Below are positions 1-11,145 of a DNA stretch of 64,000 nt, one piece after another. The notes under the pieces are model-generated. The model did no database searches. It saw only the letters and a list, made by a program, of their open reading frames with translations, and had not been told where the DNA came from. Position numbers and translations under genes: made by a program. Where the stretch lies: positions 9,496,001 to 9,560,000 of the forward strand of contig NC_059551.1 of the NCBI RefSeq assembly GCF_905220415.1. Direction: 5' to 3'. The first letter of the stretch is position 1. Every line of letters starts with the position of its first letter. Source of the DNA: Colias croceus. Its lineage: Eukaryota > Arthropoda > Insecta > Lepidoptera > Pieridae.

Positions 1-2004
1 ATGTATTTACACGCATCGGCCTGTTTTAGATTTGTAACTAATGTGTGTGACGACTGACGTGTGTATGTCATGAATGTAAGTTACAGATCTTTCATATTAC
101 GATTTACAAATATTTCTACTCTAAGTTAAGATTCTTAGCATACCTAATGAAAAAATCATTGTAATATTTAAATAAAATATTATTATTTGTTTCCGTAAGT
201 ATAAGTATGTTATTCTAAAGAATTGGGAACATTTCCATACTAAATCTCTATAATATCCGTCTAACTCCAAAAGGTCTATAGAATGACCATAGTTGAACCA
301 ACGTGTGAGGTCATGACTTCCCACGCGAACAATCCATAGATCTGTCTGTATGTACACCCGGCATGGCTAAACCGTTACGTGTTAAAGGAAGAATGGCCAC
401 CTGTATCATAAACTGACTTTCACATAACTGCAGATAACTGACGTTTAAAAAACTGTTAATTTATAAACATATCAGTATTTGGAAAATTAGAAAGGTATAG
501 GCGGTTTCGCAGTGCGAAATATTATGTTCTGTTTAGCCTATCTATTAGTTAAAATTACGGTTAAAGTATGAAAATATATATCTAGGTCAAAATTTATCCG
601 ATAGTCTATCAAGAACAAGGTAGGTACCTAAATTGAGTTTCTTTTTTTTCTGCTATTATTTCGACGTGACTAGTTTTATGAATAAATTGCAATCTTGAAT
701 AATATTTGCAGCTATTTTAATATTTACAATTAAATTGTAATGCTTTCTAAAAAATAAACAGTGAAAATAATTTTCTCCAAAGGAAATATAAATCTATATT
801 CGTCCAGTAATTTCGCAATACACAGGTAATAATGAAGTGATTAGCTAATAACACAGAAAACAAAAGGCATTTACATAATTGGATGCAATTGTCTCTAAGT
901 ACATTGATTATGTGTAATTAACTCGAGTAGGTATCGAGACGTGGCGCCAATGTGAGTTTTTTAATTTTCCTTGTCATTAGTAAGTGTATTCAACTTTTTT
1001 AAAGAGAAAATAGGTAGCTAAAAAGAAAGGAACGTTTAATAATATATTTAATATATTTACCATACATTATAGTAAAGCAAAATACGACTAAGGTACATTT
1101 TCACTCTTTTGAGGTAAAATAAAAATATCGTCGTTTCATATTCCATATCTCAGTTTTTTATCATATTAATTATTATTATATTCCATTATTTCAAATTATT
1201 CCGTTCAATAATACACCAAAGAAAAACAATATAGATACTTATTCTTTAAAAAGACTAAAACAGTTCGTTGAAAAACTTACGACTCTTTATTTCTTGCACA
1301 CTTATTGAATGCAAATCGGCCACTGTATACAAGCCTTATCAATTACTACGTAATTGTCAATCCGGATATTCGGTAACTTTTATTTTTTCCCACATTCAAT
1401 TTAAAACTTTTTGAGCACGGAGTAAACAAAAAATGAAACACGAAAATAAACTTCGCCGTTCGTAATCGTGTACCTTGACAAATTAGACCAGTTTACGAAG
1501 AAATATTTAATTTTTATATCATATACTTTGTCACTGCATAATATTATATAAGCAGTCAGGTAACTCCTGCGTCCGTCGATTCGCGATTAACTCGAGATCT
1601 ACTGCATCCATTTTCATTCTGTTTTCACCAATGGATAGCTTCTTAAAGTACCATTGAGAAAGGTTTAAAAGGTTTATAATTTGTTAAGTTTTCGACAACG
1701 CGGCCGAAATATTACGTAAAAAGAACTAATATTAATAGTAATATTTGTAACGGTCCGTCACCAGACGATAAGAATGTTAGCCAATAGGCGATTACCTTGG
1801 CGTTTCTCAGAAACTATGTAAGTTATGACATCACTGCATAATATGTGTTGGGAACATTATTTTATTGCTATTTTAATTAATTATACTAACAGGCATAAAG
1901 CTGTATAAACATTGGCTTAGTGCGAAAACACGCAATTAATTACTATTTTTAGTATTTAACAGAGAATCAGAAATAATTTACTTCGCAATAAATATATTTC
2001 TAGC
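1..2004. other. AT-rich intron sequence, no features
   Basis: This lies in intron 2 of the Dok-7-like gene (minus strand), before the SINE. I looked for a third PH-domain exon with splice sites and found none. No TIRs or tandem repeats stand out. Confidence 0.5.
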
Positions 2005-2015
2005 AATAGTAAAAT

Positions 2016-2325
2016 AGAGAGCAGTGGTGGCTCAGTGGTGAGACCTCGGACTTCGAATCGATAAGTCCGGGGTTCGAGACCAGGCGAGCGCGCGGGAATT
2101 AAATTGATTTTTCAATTTATCTGCGCATGTTGTAACATCACCACTGCTCGAACGGTGAAGGAAAACATCGTGAGGAAACCGACATGTCGAAGAATTAAAA
2201 AGTTCGACGACATGTGTCATCCGCCAACACGCACTTGGCCAGCGCGGTGGATTATGGCCTGTACCCTCATAGGAGGCCCGTGTCCCAGCAGTGGGAACGT
2301 TTGTGGGCTGATGATGATGATGATG
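2016..2325 (+). mobile_element. tRNA-derived SINE with target duplications
   Basis: The head carries pol III box A- and box B-like motifs (TGGCTCAGTGGTGAGA and GGTTCGAGACC), as in tRNA-derived SINEs. The body ends in CCCAGCAGTGGGAACG and a GATGATGATGATGA tail, a 3' end shared with lepidopteran non-LTR retrotransposons that presumably mobilise it. An 11-bp target duplication, AATAGTAAAAT, flanks it at 2005-2015 and 2326-2336 with no mismatch. It looks full length and young. Confidence 0.88.
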
Positions 2326-2591
2326 AATAGTAAAATCACATAACGATAATTATCAAAGAACACATTTATCCGTAGATTAATTAACCTCAAAGGCTCACTA
2401 TATTCATACAATACCAACTACCTATGTACAAACGAAACGAAGAAATTATATTCTATTTCTTTAATATTACGGTACTTTTTTAAATCCAGTAAGGATCAAG
2501 TTTAAAACTTTCTTTCACAAGTATCCGCCTTTTATAAGGATGGCGGAAAACTCAACAACAGTTAAAATATCCCATTAAAAATACAACATAC

Positions 2592-2637
2592 CTGCAACTG
2601 GTGACAACTTTCGCATGACACACCATCGCGACTTCCA
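2592..2637 (-). CDS. Dok-7-like adaptor, coding exon 2 (46 nt)
   Basis: On the minus strand a pyrimidine-rich tract and TTTTCAG (ending at 2638) precede 46 nt reading WKSRWCVMRKLSPVA plus one base, followed by the donor G|GTATGT. Joined to exon 1 in phase 0 this gives RDGKK-WKSRWCVMRK, the start of a Dok-7-type PH domain, where WKSRW is the usual beta1-beta2 region. The exon ends in phase 1, so the split codon begins with G, compatible with an Asp or Glu as in Dok-7. I searched the remaining 2.5 kb to the left for exon 3 and saw none, so the gene leaves the window. A Helitron lies about 60 bp upstream of the acceptor and a SINE lies 267 bp downstream of the donor; neither breaks the splice sites. 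Confidence 0.8.
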
Positions 2638-2699
2638 CTGAAAATAAAGAGAATTGATTTTATTGTACGAAAGAAATAAATTGAGTACAAAAATAATCA

Positions 2700-2886
2700 T
2701 CTATACTAATATTATAAATGCGAAAGTAACTCTGTCTGTCTGTCTGTCTGTTACTCAATCACGCCTAAACTACTGAACCAATTTGCATTAAATTTGGTAT
2801 AGAGATATTTTGATACCCGAGAAAGGACATAGGCTACTTTTTATTGCGAAATATGTACCACGGGCGAAGCCGGGGCGAACCGCTAG
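2700..2886 (+). mobile_element. Lep1-type non-autonomous Helitron
   Basis: Begins TCTATACTAATATTATAAAT and ends CGCTAG followed by T, so TC ... CTAG sits between a host A and T as Helitrons do. A (CTGT)n microsatellite follows the 5' end, a known feature of Lep1 elements. It has no coding capacity. A close relative sits at 34338-34520. Confidence 0.8.
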
Positions 2887-3483
2887 TAGAAAATAAAGTC
2901 TTCTAACAATTCATATCGAAGTTGCCTAGTTCCTTACAGTATAATACGTATAAGGTTTATTAATTGCCACATTAAATAGATGGGATTAAAAAAGACGGGT
3001 TGGACTCCGGGAGTGCCGGCAGAAGTGAAAACTTGATTATTAACGTTCAGCATGTTTGATATTTTGGAATGGTATCCGTCTTACGCATGGAATATAAGGG
3101 CTAAAAAAAATCCGTCTTACGCTTTTTCGATCAGGCCACGTGTCCTGACGCGAGTTTAAGATTTTATACCCAACGCCGCTAAAGAAGTTTCACTTCAATA
3201 ATTCAGTGAAAATTCAACAGTTGGAAGCATTGCTAAAATAATTATAAATGAAAACCATCACATGCTACACTTTAGCTCATTATTCCCAGTTTTCATAAAT
3301 CTGTTACTTTAATTTCTATTAACATAAATTAAAACGCATAACAATCCTAAATTAAAAGATAAGCTAAAAAATTAAACGGATGCAATCAAACGACTGTATG
3401 CTTCGCGTCACTCGTGTCAACATGACGCAACAAAGCAGCACGATCGTTGCCGCCTGCCGGTTGCGCGGCGCGACTCGCGAGTC

Positions 3484-3558
3484 AACAGTCCGCCATCTTG
3501 TGTTCAGTACAAAATCGGTCACGACGGCAACCGCACGCCGCTTTAGTTGCGCCACAAC
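3484..3558 (+). promoter_or_regulatory. Candidate promoter and 5' UTR of the MADF-BESS gene
   Basis: The 150 bases before the ATG are far more GC- and CpG-rich than the surroundings. An initiator-like TCAGTAC at 3504-3510 would give a start site near 3506 and a leader of about 53 nt. Just upstream, CGCCATCTTG (3491-3500) matches the YY1/Pleiohomeotic-type core. No TATA box is apparent at the right distance. Confidence 0.4.
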
Positions 3559-3739
3559 ATGCTAGAAATCAACCCCGAAAAGTTGATAAAGGCGATTAAA
3601 TCTCGCCCCTCAATGTACGATAAGAGTGATAGCATGTACTACAGCCATCGGAAACATAAGGAGCGATTGTGGCGCGAAATATGCATCGAAGTTCATCCTA
3701 ACTGGGAGAGTCTCAAGCCCGTCGAAAAGATCGAATGCG
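3559..3739 (+). CDS. MADF-BESS domain protein, exon 1
   Basis: Exon 1 holds 60 codons plus one base, ending at the donor TGCG|GTAAGT. The full gene is 3559-3739 joined to 5766-6268, giving 227 aa. MADF domains are Myb/SANT-like DNA-binding modules and occupy about residues 9-112 here: LIKAIKSRPSMYD at the start, then W-R-E-I aromatic positions, split by the intron after EKIEC. The family (Adf-1, Dip3, stonewall and many lineage-expanded insect paralogs) are nuclear transcription regulators. I chose the ATG at 3559 because the reading frame upstream has no ATG before a stop and MADF domains usually begin within 10-15 residues of the N-terminus. The gene is nested antisense inside the Dok-7-like intron. 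Which MADF-BESS paralog it is cannot be told by eye. Confidence 0.85.
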
Positions 3740-5765
3740 GTAAGTTGCGAGCTGTATGACGTTGTGAAAGTTTAACAGTTTTCAAAGAATGAAACTAGCA
3801 CGGTGCTTCTAGATTTAATGGTTCGGTTTATACAGGCGGCTTCGACTTTGATCTAAACAACATATTTTAGCAACATTGAATTCTCTGGCTATTATTTATT
3901 AATTAGTCATTCAAAGGGTACGTGAATCATGTTTTCGTGTTATAGTTATACATATGTATCTAACATAGATTAAATAAACACAGATAACAAATATGTCGGA
4001 ACTGCCAAATACCGGAAGCGGATATTATGACCAGAGTGAGACAGCATGTTGCGAATTGTCATCGAGTTAACAGATAATAAATGTTAATTATAGACGTAAT
4101 TAGTAGTGTAATTAAGTATGTTATTTTTAGAAATGTTTTCTTTTGTCTTATAGAGATCGTTAGCCTCTTTCTTAATGACATTTTGGAGCACATTGGCATT
4201 CGGTTCGAGGTTCATTGCCCGGTGGGTGCATACTTAGTATTTTGTGGTTTCTCCGAACGTAGGCGGTCATAAATCTCGATTTTTATGGGCATGCTATTGT
4301 GTGCAGTCTGTGCTGCGTTTTAGAATTAGATTAGCAAATGGCTGCAATAATAACATATGTATGTCGTATGTTATGTAATTATGAAATGTAATGTTAGATA
4401 TGTTTTAATTTACATAGTAGATACATCACAATTCACATATTTATCGTTATAAAAATTATACGTAAGTACATCGGATAATGTAGTGCAGTGATTCGAATTT
4501 TTCTGAACTTTAAAGACTGTTATAATGAGATTTTTTTTTAGATTTATTTGCTTTACTGAAGTGTTGAAAGGCCCTTATTAGTTTCTATTGGATTCCCCAA
4601 GGTCATGATCAAGGTTTGTTATCGTATTTTGCGTAACAAGTAAGTAGGGGGCGTTCGCACATCTGCTTTGAATATGTTATTATTGTTGTAATGCGAATCC
4701 CGGCATTCCGCCTCACGATAAAAAAAAATCTCTTGAAGTTTTTCAAATATCTCCCAGACTTGTTTTTACAAACCCTCGCAGACATATCAACCTTCGTGCA
4801 AAAAAGTGATTTGACAAAGAGCCAAATTGCAAGACGGCTCGAATATTATTTGCATACATTCGTAGGTATACGCTGGTCTTTTTTCCAATTCTTTTCGTAT
4901 GACACTTCCGTTTTATTTCATCATTGGTTCGTTCGAAAACAATGTATTAACCCAATAACCTGTGATGGTGGAATTATACGGAAATTTTGTCGATGTAGCC
5001 CGGGAATTCGATATTTTTTCACGATAAAGGAAGAATGTTTGTACTGTTACGGTTATAATGTAGATTTCTTTCATAAAATTTCTGCTTATTAATTCCACTT
5101 TTTTTTCTTTGTTAATATGTACATAACTAGGTTGTATCGCTTTTTGAATTTTATGTGAATATGTACAATAGTTTGGTCATATTGTACAGGTAACGAAGAC
5201 AGCTAAAAACTTTTTTAAAACATATCCAGTATCCACGTAAATAAGGTTTTTACCTCCTACGCGTGACCTATACAACCAATTCTCACGGCTTCTTCAAATT
5301 CAATGAGCATAACAATTGGATATCTCTAGCCAATAAAAATGTACTAAAATGTAAGATAACATCAATTCAGAGAAATATAACATTCGTAAAGTATCATAGG
5401 AGTGTTGGAATGCTTAATCCTATTTTATGATTTTAAGGGAATGACTTTCCTTTTTAACCGACTTCGACAGCGAAGGATAATGTTTTAAACAAGTTTTTGA
5501 TGATGTTAGGTAGTAGCATTTGGTTCTAATTATTTGTAACTATAATAAAAATCAAAATTTCTCTTAATTTTACTACCAAAAGTATTTAAATTAATTCGGA
5601 TATTCCACAAAAACATCACTATCGTAAAAGTAAAATTACATTTAATACGCAGTTAACAGCGCTATAAAACACATTTGATTCCGTAAACCGTTTCACATTT
5701 AATTTCACCGTCTCGTAAAGTTTTATTCGTTCAATACGAAACTTTAATATTCTCTCACATTTCAG
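3740..5765 (+). other. Intron of the MADF-BESS gene
   Basis: A 2,026-bp phase-1 intron from GTAAGT to TTTCAG. It is AT-rich. A 133-codon open frame at 4691-5092 inside it has no recognisable domain and is treated as chance. I see no mobile element with clear ends here. Confidence 0.7.
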
Positions 5766-6268
5766 TTCGAGACATGCAAAAGCGGTGGAAAAGCCTGCGG
5801 ACGTGTTTCACGAGGGAACTAGCGTTGCAAAGAAAGGAAAGGTTCAAGGAAGAAAACTCTATACCGACCAAGAGACGGAAGAAGTATAGCTATTTCGATG
5901 CCATGAGTTTCCTACTGGGCGACAATCCTGAACAGTTCGAATTGCGAGAGGATGAAGATTCGAGCGACCCTCTCGACGAGAAATTCGAAGGAGACATAGA
6001 GTATAGCTTCAACGATGGACACACAGAAACAATGAACATAGCAAATATCGTTCCAGAAACGTATGAAATGCCAGTTTATGAAAAGAACGAAGAGTTTGAA
6101 ACGAAAGTGCTCAATGCTATAAAGGAGATAAAGAAAAGCGAAGAGAATGATGACGACAAACAGTTCATGATGTCATTGGTTCCAATGTTCAGGAAGTTCA
6201 CTGATAAACAAAAGATAGAAGCTAAGATAGAATTGTTGAAAGTTATACAGAGGATAGGGTTTGAATAG
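5766..6268 (+). CDS. MADF-BESS domain protein, exon 2 (second half of MADF, and BESS)
   Basis: The acceptor CTCACATTTCAG precedes TTCGAGACATG; the leading TT completes a Val codon with the last G of exon 1, giving VRDMQKRWKSLRTCFTREL, the typical third helix region of MADF. KRRKKYSYFDAMSFLLG closes the domain near residue 112. An acidic linker follows (EDEDSSDPLDEKFEGD). The C-terminus, DDDKQFMMSLVPMFRKFTDK and the lysine-rich helix after it (about residues 189-226), fits the BESS motif used for protein-protein contact, including self-association. It stops with TAG at 6266-6268. Both domains are intact, with no stops or frameshifts, so the gene looks functional. DNA-binding regulator is a family inference; targets are unknown. 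Confidence 0.87.
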
Positions 6269-6906
6269 TTGATTAAATAACAAGATTCAGTTGATAGTTT
6301 AAGTATTTTTCTATGCATGATAAATAACAATTCAAATAGTTTTTAAGATTTCTTTTATGTATTGATATGATTGTAGGTGAATGTAGAAATCCAAATTGCG
6401 GAAATGTACCGGACATATCGATGCATTTCTAATGTGACTTCTTTTCTTCTTTTAATGTGACAACATTATTGTTTATAGTTTAATTTGTATGTTATGTAAA
6501 CAAGGGACCTTGTATTTGAAATTGAGTATTAGATTAATTTCACTGCTATCACATATCTTATGTTTGTGTAAATCTTTCAAAATTTTATGTATAGAAGGGG
6601 TTTATTGAAACAAACAAAAAATATTCCTACGATCTGTTCTAAAAGTTTATTTGACAGATTATAACTGCCACAGATATTCGAACCTATGTCACAGAATACA
6701 TAATAGTAGCTAACTATGTCTAATTATTATTATCATGTAGTTCATAGAGAATTAGCTCCTAAGATTTCTAGAAATCTAGACATTGAGATGTCATAGTGAT
6801 AGATATTGCACTATCTAATGTCATGCAGATGTGTGTGATAAGATTGTAATACTGTGTGATAAGTTATTTTCCGTTTTATTATAACGTTTGCGTACTTGTA
6901 AGAAGC

Positions 6907-6912
6907 AATAAA
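6907..6912 (+). terminator. Candidate polyadenylation signal of the MADF-BESS gene
   Basis: The first AATAAA after the stop codon, 640 bases downstream, followed by a T/G-rich stretch. It is the simplest candidate, but in such AT-rich DNA the hexamer also occurs by chance. Confidence 0.3.
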
Positions 6913-7588
6913 TGATATGAGATACCTGTTGCATTTTATTGATAAGATTCCTTTTGTATTAGTTTTGTTTTATCACAAAAGTATTATATTATCTTACGAA
7001 GTACTGCCAAAATAAGTGGAATGATAAGAAGTTTCTTTATTGTATATTATTCTTCTGTATAGTTTTTGTATCTATATAAATAACTATTGTATAGGTATGC
7101 AAGATAAGATGCTTTAAGATTCGTTCAGAACTATTAATAATAATCTTTCGTGTTTATTATATTAAAATTAATAAATAGCATAAATATTTGTATATTATGT
7201 AATTAATTATCTGTCATTAACCGATATTATATTTGGCAATGTGACGTAAAATAAATGAAGAATTAAATATTATTGATTGCTTTAGAATCATCTAGTAAAC
7301 TTTGCTATAATAGATAAATATGAGAAAATTTTAATCAAATAGTTTTCAATGTTGTATTTCAAGATTTTTTAGTCTAGTATTTTCCCTTTGTTTGTGGACT
7401 AGGAAGTTGCAGTTTCGATTCCTAGGAAACATGTTTCGATCCGCTTCATTATTTTCAACAAAAAAACTTAAAAAGCTAGATTTTTACAGATACGATTATT
7501 GCAACATTTAATTAAACGACTTTACACTCTATTTAACAGGATGATCTTGATTTGGCTAATTGATTACAAAAAAAGCAAGGAACCTAAC

Positions 7589-8164
7589 TGGTATACCTAA
7601 AGTTGGAAATTTTGAAAAAACTTCATTTTGGCGGCAAGAGATGAAACATGTGCCAATCGATAGTACATCAAAATACAAATAGGAAATACTCTTTGGTAAA
7701 ATGTCGTAATTGATACGGTTTCGGAATAAATAAGGGTTAAAAAAAATATTTTTTTTTTCAGTTTTTTGAATTATTTGTTACTTCTTACACTTAAAGGTTA
7801 AAACAAAGCATATAAAACTTCTAATTTGTAAAAAAAGGGTTATAAAATGTTGCATTACTATCTAAACCAAAGTAATAAACCAACTTTGGGCTAGGGATAC
7901 GCACGTGCGGTGCGTCACTTATTACAAATTAGAAGTTGTATATGCTTTGTCTTAACGTTTAAGTGTAAGAAGTAACAAATAATTCAAAAAACTAAAAAGA
8001 AAAATTTTTTTTTAAACTCTTATTTATTCCGAAACCGTATCAATTACGACATTTTACCAAAGAGTATTTCCTATTTGTATTTTGATGTACTATCGATTGG
8101 CACATGTTTCATCTCTTGCCGCCAAAATGACTTTTTTTTTTATCGCAAATTGGTAGGTATACCA
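7589..8164. mobile_element. Foldback MITE, about 576 bp
   Basis: Ends are TGGTATACCTA and its reverse complement, and nearly the whole length folds back: arms of about 240-290 bp (for example TTTTGGCGGCAAGAG, and GATACGGTTTCGGAATAAAT mirrored on the right) around a loop at about 7830-7918. No coding frame. The palindromic ends hide the target duplication. Arm mismatches are few, confined mainly to A/T runs. Confidence 0.75.
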
Positions 8165-9776
8165 GGCTTCATACTAAAATGTCCCATGCTTTTTAATGGA
8201 GATGACAAATAATTACAATGACAATTGACAGATAAAAAGATAAGTAAGTATCTTTTTACTCCAGAACGTTTTTCGGTAAGTTTTTTCAGTGGATTTGAAA
8301 TATTGAACAATTGCGTATTTAAATTTGATACACAAAAACGTATTAATATTTGAAATCTGAATGTCCGTTGTTTGTTAAATAAAATAAATATTATTTTTCT
8401 TACTTATTTATTTATTTATTTTTACTTTTACTTACTGTTGTTAAATTAAATAAATCTTTTTTTACACACCGATTATCTAAAACATTGTTTGATAAACTCT
8501 AATTACACGAACCTAATTACGGCTAGCGAATAAAATGTATCCGTCTACAATCCTCAACAAAATGACACAGTCATGGTTTTAATCAAACCACGGATCGGTT
8601 TCCCCGCTGAACTATTTTATCAGACCAGTGGATAGTGAAAAAAATACGTATTTTCTAGTTTTAGTTAGTATAACTTTATTTTACGTAGTAGGTACAATTT
8701 TCTTGATATGATCGTCATTGATATAATTTTAAAAGAGTTGTTTCTTCTCCGTAGAATCTGCTTTACGAAAAACTATGTGATGCCGATTCAAAAGTGCTTC
8801 TAAAAGAAGTCTGATTGAATAAATAAGTTTTTGGGTTTCAGTTTGAATTGAAATAATTTACACTGATTAGAACGTGCAACATGGATGCACATAGTCTAGT
8901 CAAACAATAGTTAGTACCTACTTACTGACATTTATTTTGAAAAACTATTACAAATTAGCAATAAACATGATAATTTAAAACTTGAAACATATTATAAATT
9001 GTGTGCTAAATTTAAAAATATCGATTTTATATTTTTATACCCATCTAGGCATATTTTAATGTACTTACATAACTATTAAATTATCAATTATTGTCTCAGA
9101 ATAGGTAACAATATTTCATATCTAGTATTATACAACATGGCAATATATCTTCGTTGAATCTGTTATCTCCATATCAATTAATTCCCTCAATGAAATCCAA
9201 CTCTTATTATAAAGGTTGTTTTAATCAATACAATTAATGCATTGTCTATATTCTATATTCTAATTAGAAATATTGCAGCGTCCTTGATTTTATGTAGCTA
9301 AAGTGGAACGCTCAAAGTATAAACTAATATTACTTGTAATAAACATTTTCATTCGTTTTATTTATTACATTCAAAAAGAGCAGTATGTTCTCATATAATA
9401 ATTATATATAAATTAAATTAATAAAGAATTCCTTTGTTTATTATAATAACAATTTAATAATTGAAAATGAAATGATTCGTGTTGAAAAAGTCATAAATTT
9501 GATTTTTAGAGGCTAAAAAAATATATTTACAGTATATGTAGGTGCTTGTAATAGGCTATTTATAGAAGCACAGATTTTTCCTTGCTTTGCACTGAGATAA
9601 AAAACAGAGCAAAATTTTCATCAAATCCGTTCTAGTTTTCACGCCAAGTAACATACCACTTAAAATCCATCTACTTTTCACATTTGCATTTGCGATTATT
9701 ATGATACTTTTCTTAACTACTAGTATAATGCATGTGGATTTAAAATGCACGTCTTAGTAGGATGATGTATGTAGAT

Positions 9777-9898
9777 TAAAAAAGAGCATGTGTGCCGAGC
9801 ACACGTGTCAGAAGTGAAACTTCTTTGGCAAGATTCAAAGATTCCAAAATCGACTTACTCCATGACGTGACGGTATTGCCACGTCGCGTGAAATTTTA
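9777..9898 (-). repeat. Dispersed 'k' repeat, copy 1
   Basis: Reverse-strand copy of a sequence found at least seven times here. Its hallmarks are GTCGCGTCATG, GGCGACGATTTTGGTATCTT, AAGAAGTTTCACTTCTGACA and GGCACACACGCTCTTTTTT. It is non-coding. I cannot assign it to a named family. Confidence 0.65.
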
Positions 9899-10238
9899 CG
9901 CTAAGAAGTTTAGCTCCAAAATGTTGATATGTTTACAATACGGTAGCATACAATCAGACGGAAGCATCATGAATCACAATACGATACGATCGGCAATGAC
10001 TAACTAGGCGCTAGCGAATTCACTATTGTACATGACACACATAATAATTAAACTTTGGCATGTACAATCGATATATCGAATTGTTTGAGGCGCCGACGAT
10101 TGTGTGAACATAAAAGTCTGTAGGAGTTTGTGTCGGAAATATTTGTTGCAAGATCGTTTTAGGTGCAAATGTAAACTTGTAATGTGGATGTTAATGATTC
10201 CTTTTATGCACAAACATGCATACCTATATCTAATCATA

Positions 10239-11145
10239 TCGTCACTGGAAAGGCTAAATTACTAAAGCGCCAAAAGTACATTTTACAGGAGAGTGACTTA
10301 AAGTTTTTTTTTCTGTTCAAACAGGCATAACTTTTTTTCTTGTATTCCGATGTAATAATGCTGAAGGCAAAAAATCTTTATAAAAATTCTATCTACCATT
10401 TAAAATAAACATAATACGTATTACTGTTGTATTTTCGAAGATAGTGTCGCTTTAGTATAAATGCTCTGAAAACTACGTGAGCCAAAAGCGCTTATCTCCA
10501 TAAACATATTCAGACACAGTAAAGCATAAATATTAATCACTAACATCCATTGATATTTAGGAAAAGAATAACAACTAATATGCCACATACAACTAATATA
10601 CAGAATAATACAGTTTTAGTCATTGTAACTTAAACGTAAGAACTGAATTTAAAGACATCAACTAATTTAACTAACCTTACTTTTGATCTTTGATTTCTTG
10701 GATTTGTCTCTGTCCCGAATAGCAGGACATCTTTTTGTGTAATAGTAGTAATAGTCCTACGTTCATCAATTTTCTCGTAAGGCAAATTTACTAAACGACC
10801 TTTTCGTTACCATTTGCGGCAAGTCAATAATACTTAAACGACAACAATTAACTGAATGACGCACTTTAGGTTTCTAATCTTACCTTGAAGGACACATGGC
10901 AGTAAGAAAAAAAAACTAACCAACAATAACAATAAAAATTATTTTATTTTCTTTAGGTAAGTAAAATAGACGCATTGACAAAAACGAAAAATGCCACTGC
11001 TAAAGCGCCATTATCTCCTTAATTAATGCTCAGATTGCTAAAAGACCTAGACCATTGTATAGAGAAGAAAAAACCCAACTCAACCATATAAAAAACGCAC
11101 TTTAGGTATTTTGGCGCTTTAGTACTTTAGCCTTTCCAGTGACGA
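10239..11145. mobile_element. TIR element, about 907 bp, non-autonomous
   Basis: Left end TCGTCACTGGAAAGGCTAAA and right end TTTAGCCTTTCCAGTGACGA are inverted copies, extending inward to the shared GCGCTTTAGT/ACTAAAGCGC block. Flanking TA on both sides fits a TA duplication. The phrase AAAGCGCC recurs internally. No transposase frame is seen. CACTGG ends would also suit a hAT element, but no 8-bp duplication is visible. Confidence 0.7.

Noticed and set aside
2026..2100. tRNA gene-like A and B boxes
   Set aside because: They belong to the SINE head at 2016-2325; the cloverleaf does not close and the element has target duplications.
3178..3196. GCTAAAGAAGTTTCACTTC, matching the core of the 'k' repeat
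   Set aside because: Only 19 bases match, without the flanking parts; kept as a possible fragment but not annotated.
4691..5092. 133-codon open frame inside the MADF-BESS intron
   Set aside because: No recognisable domain, rich in Phe/Tyr/Ile as AT-rich chance frames are, flanked by no promoter or splice signal, and overlapped by an open frame on the other strand.
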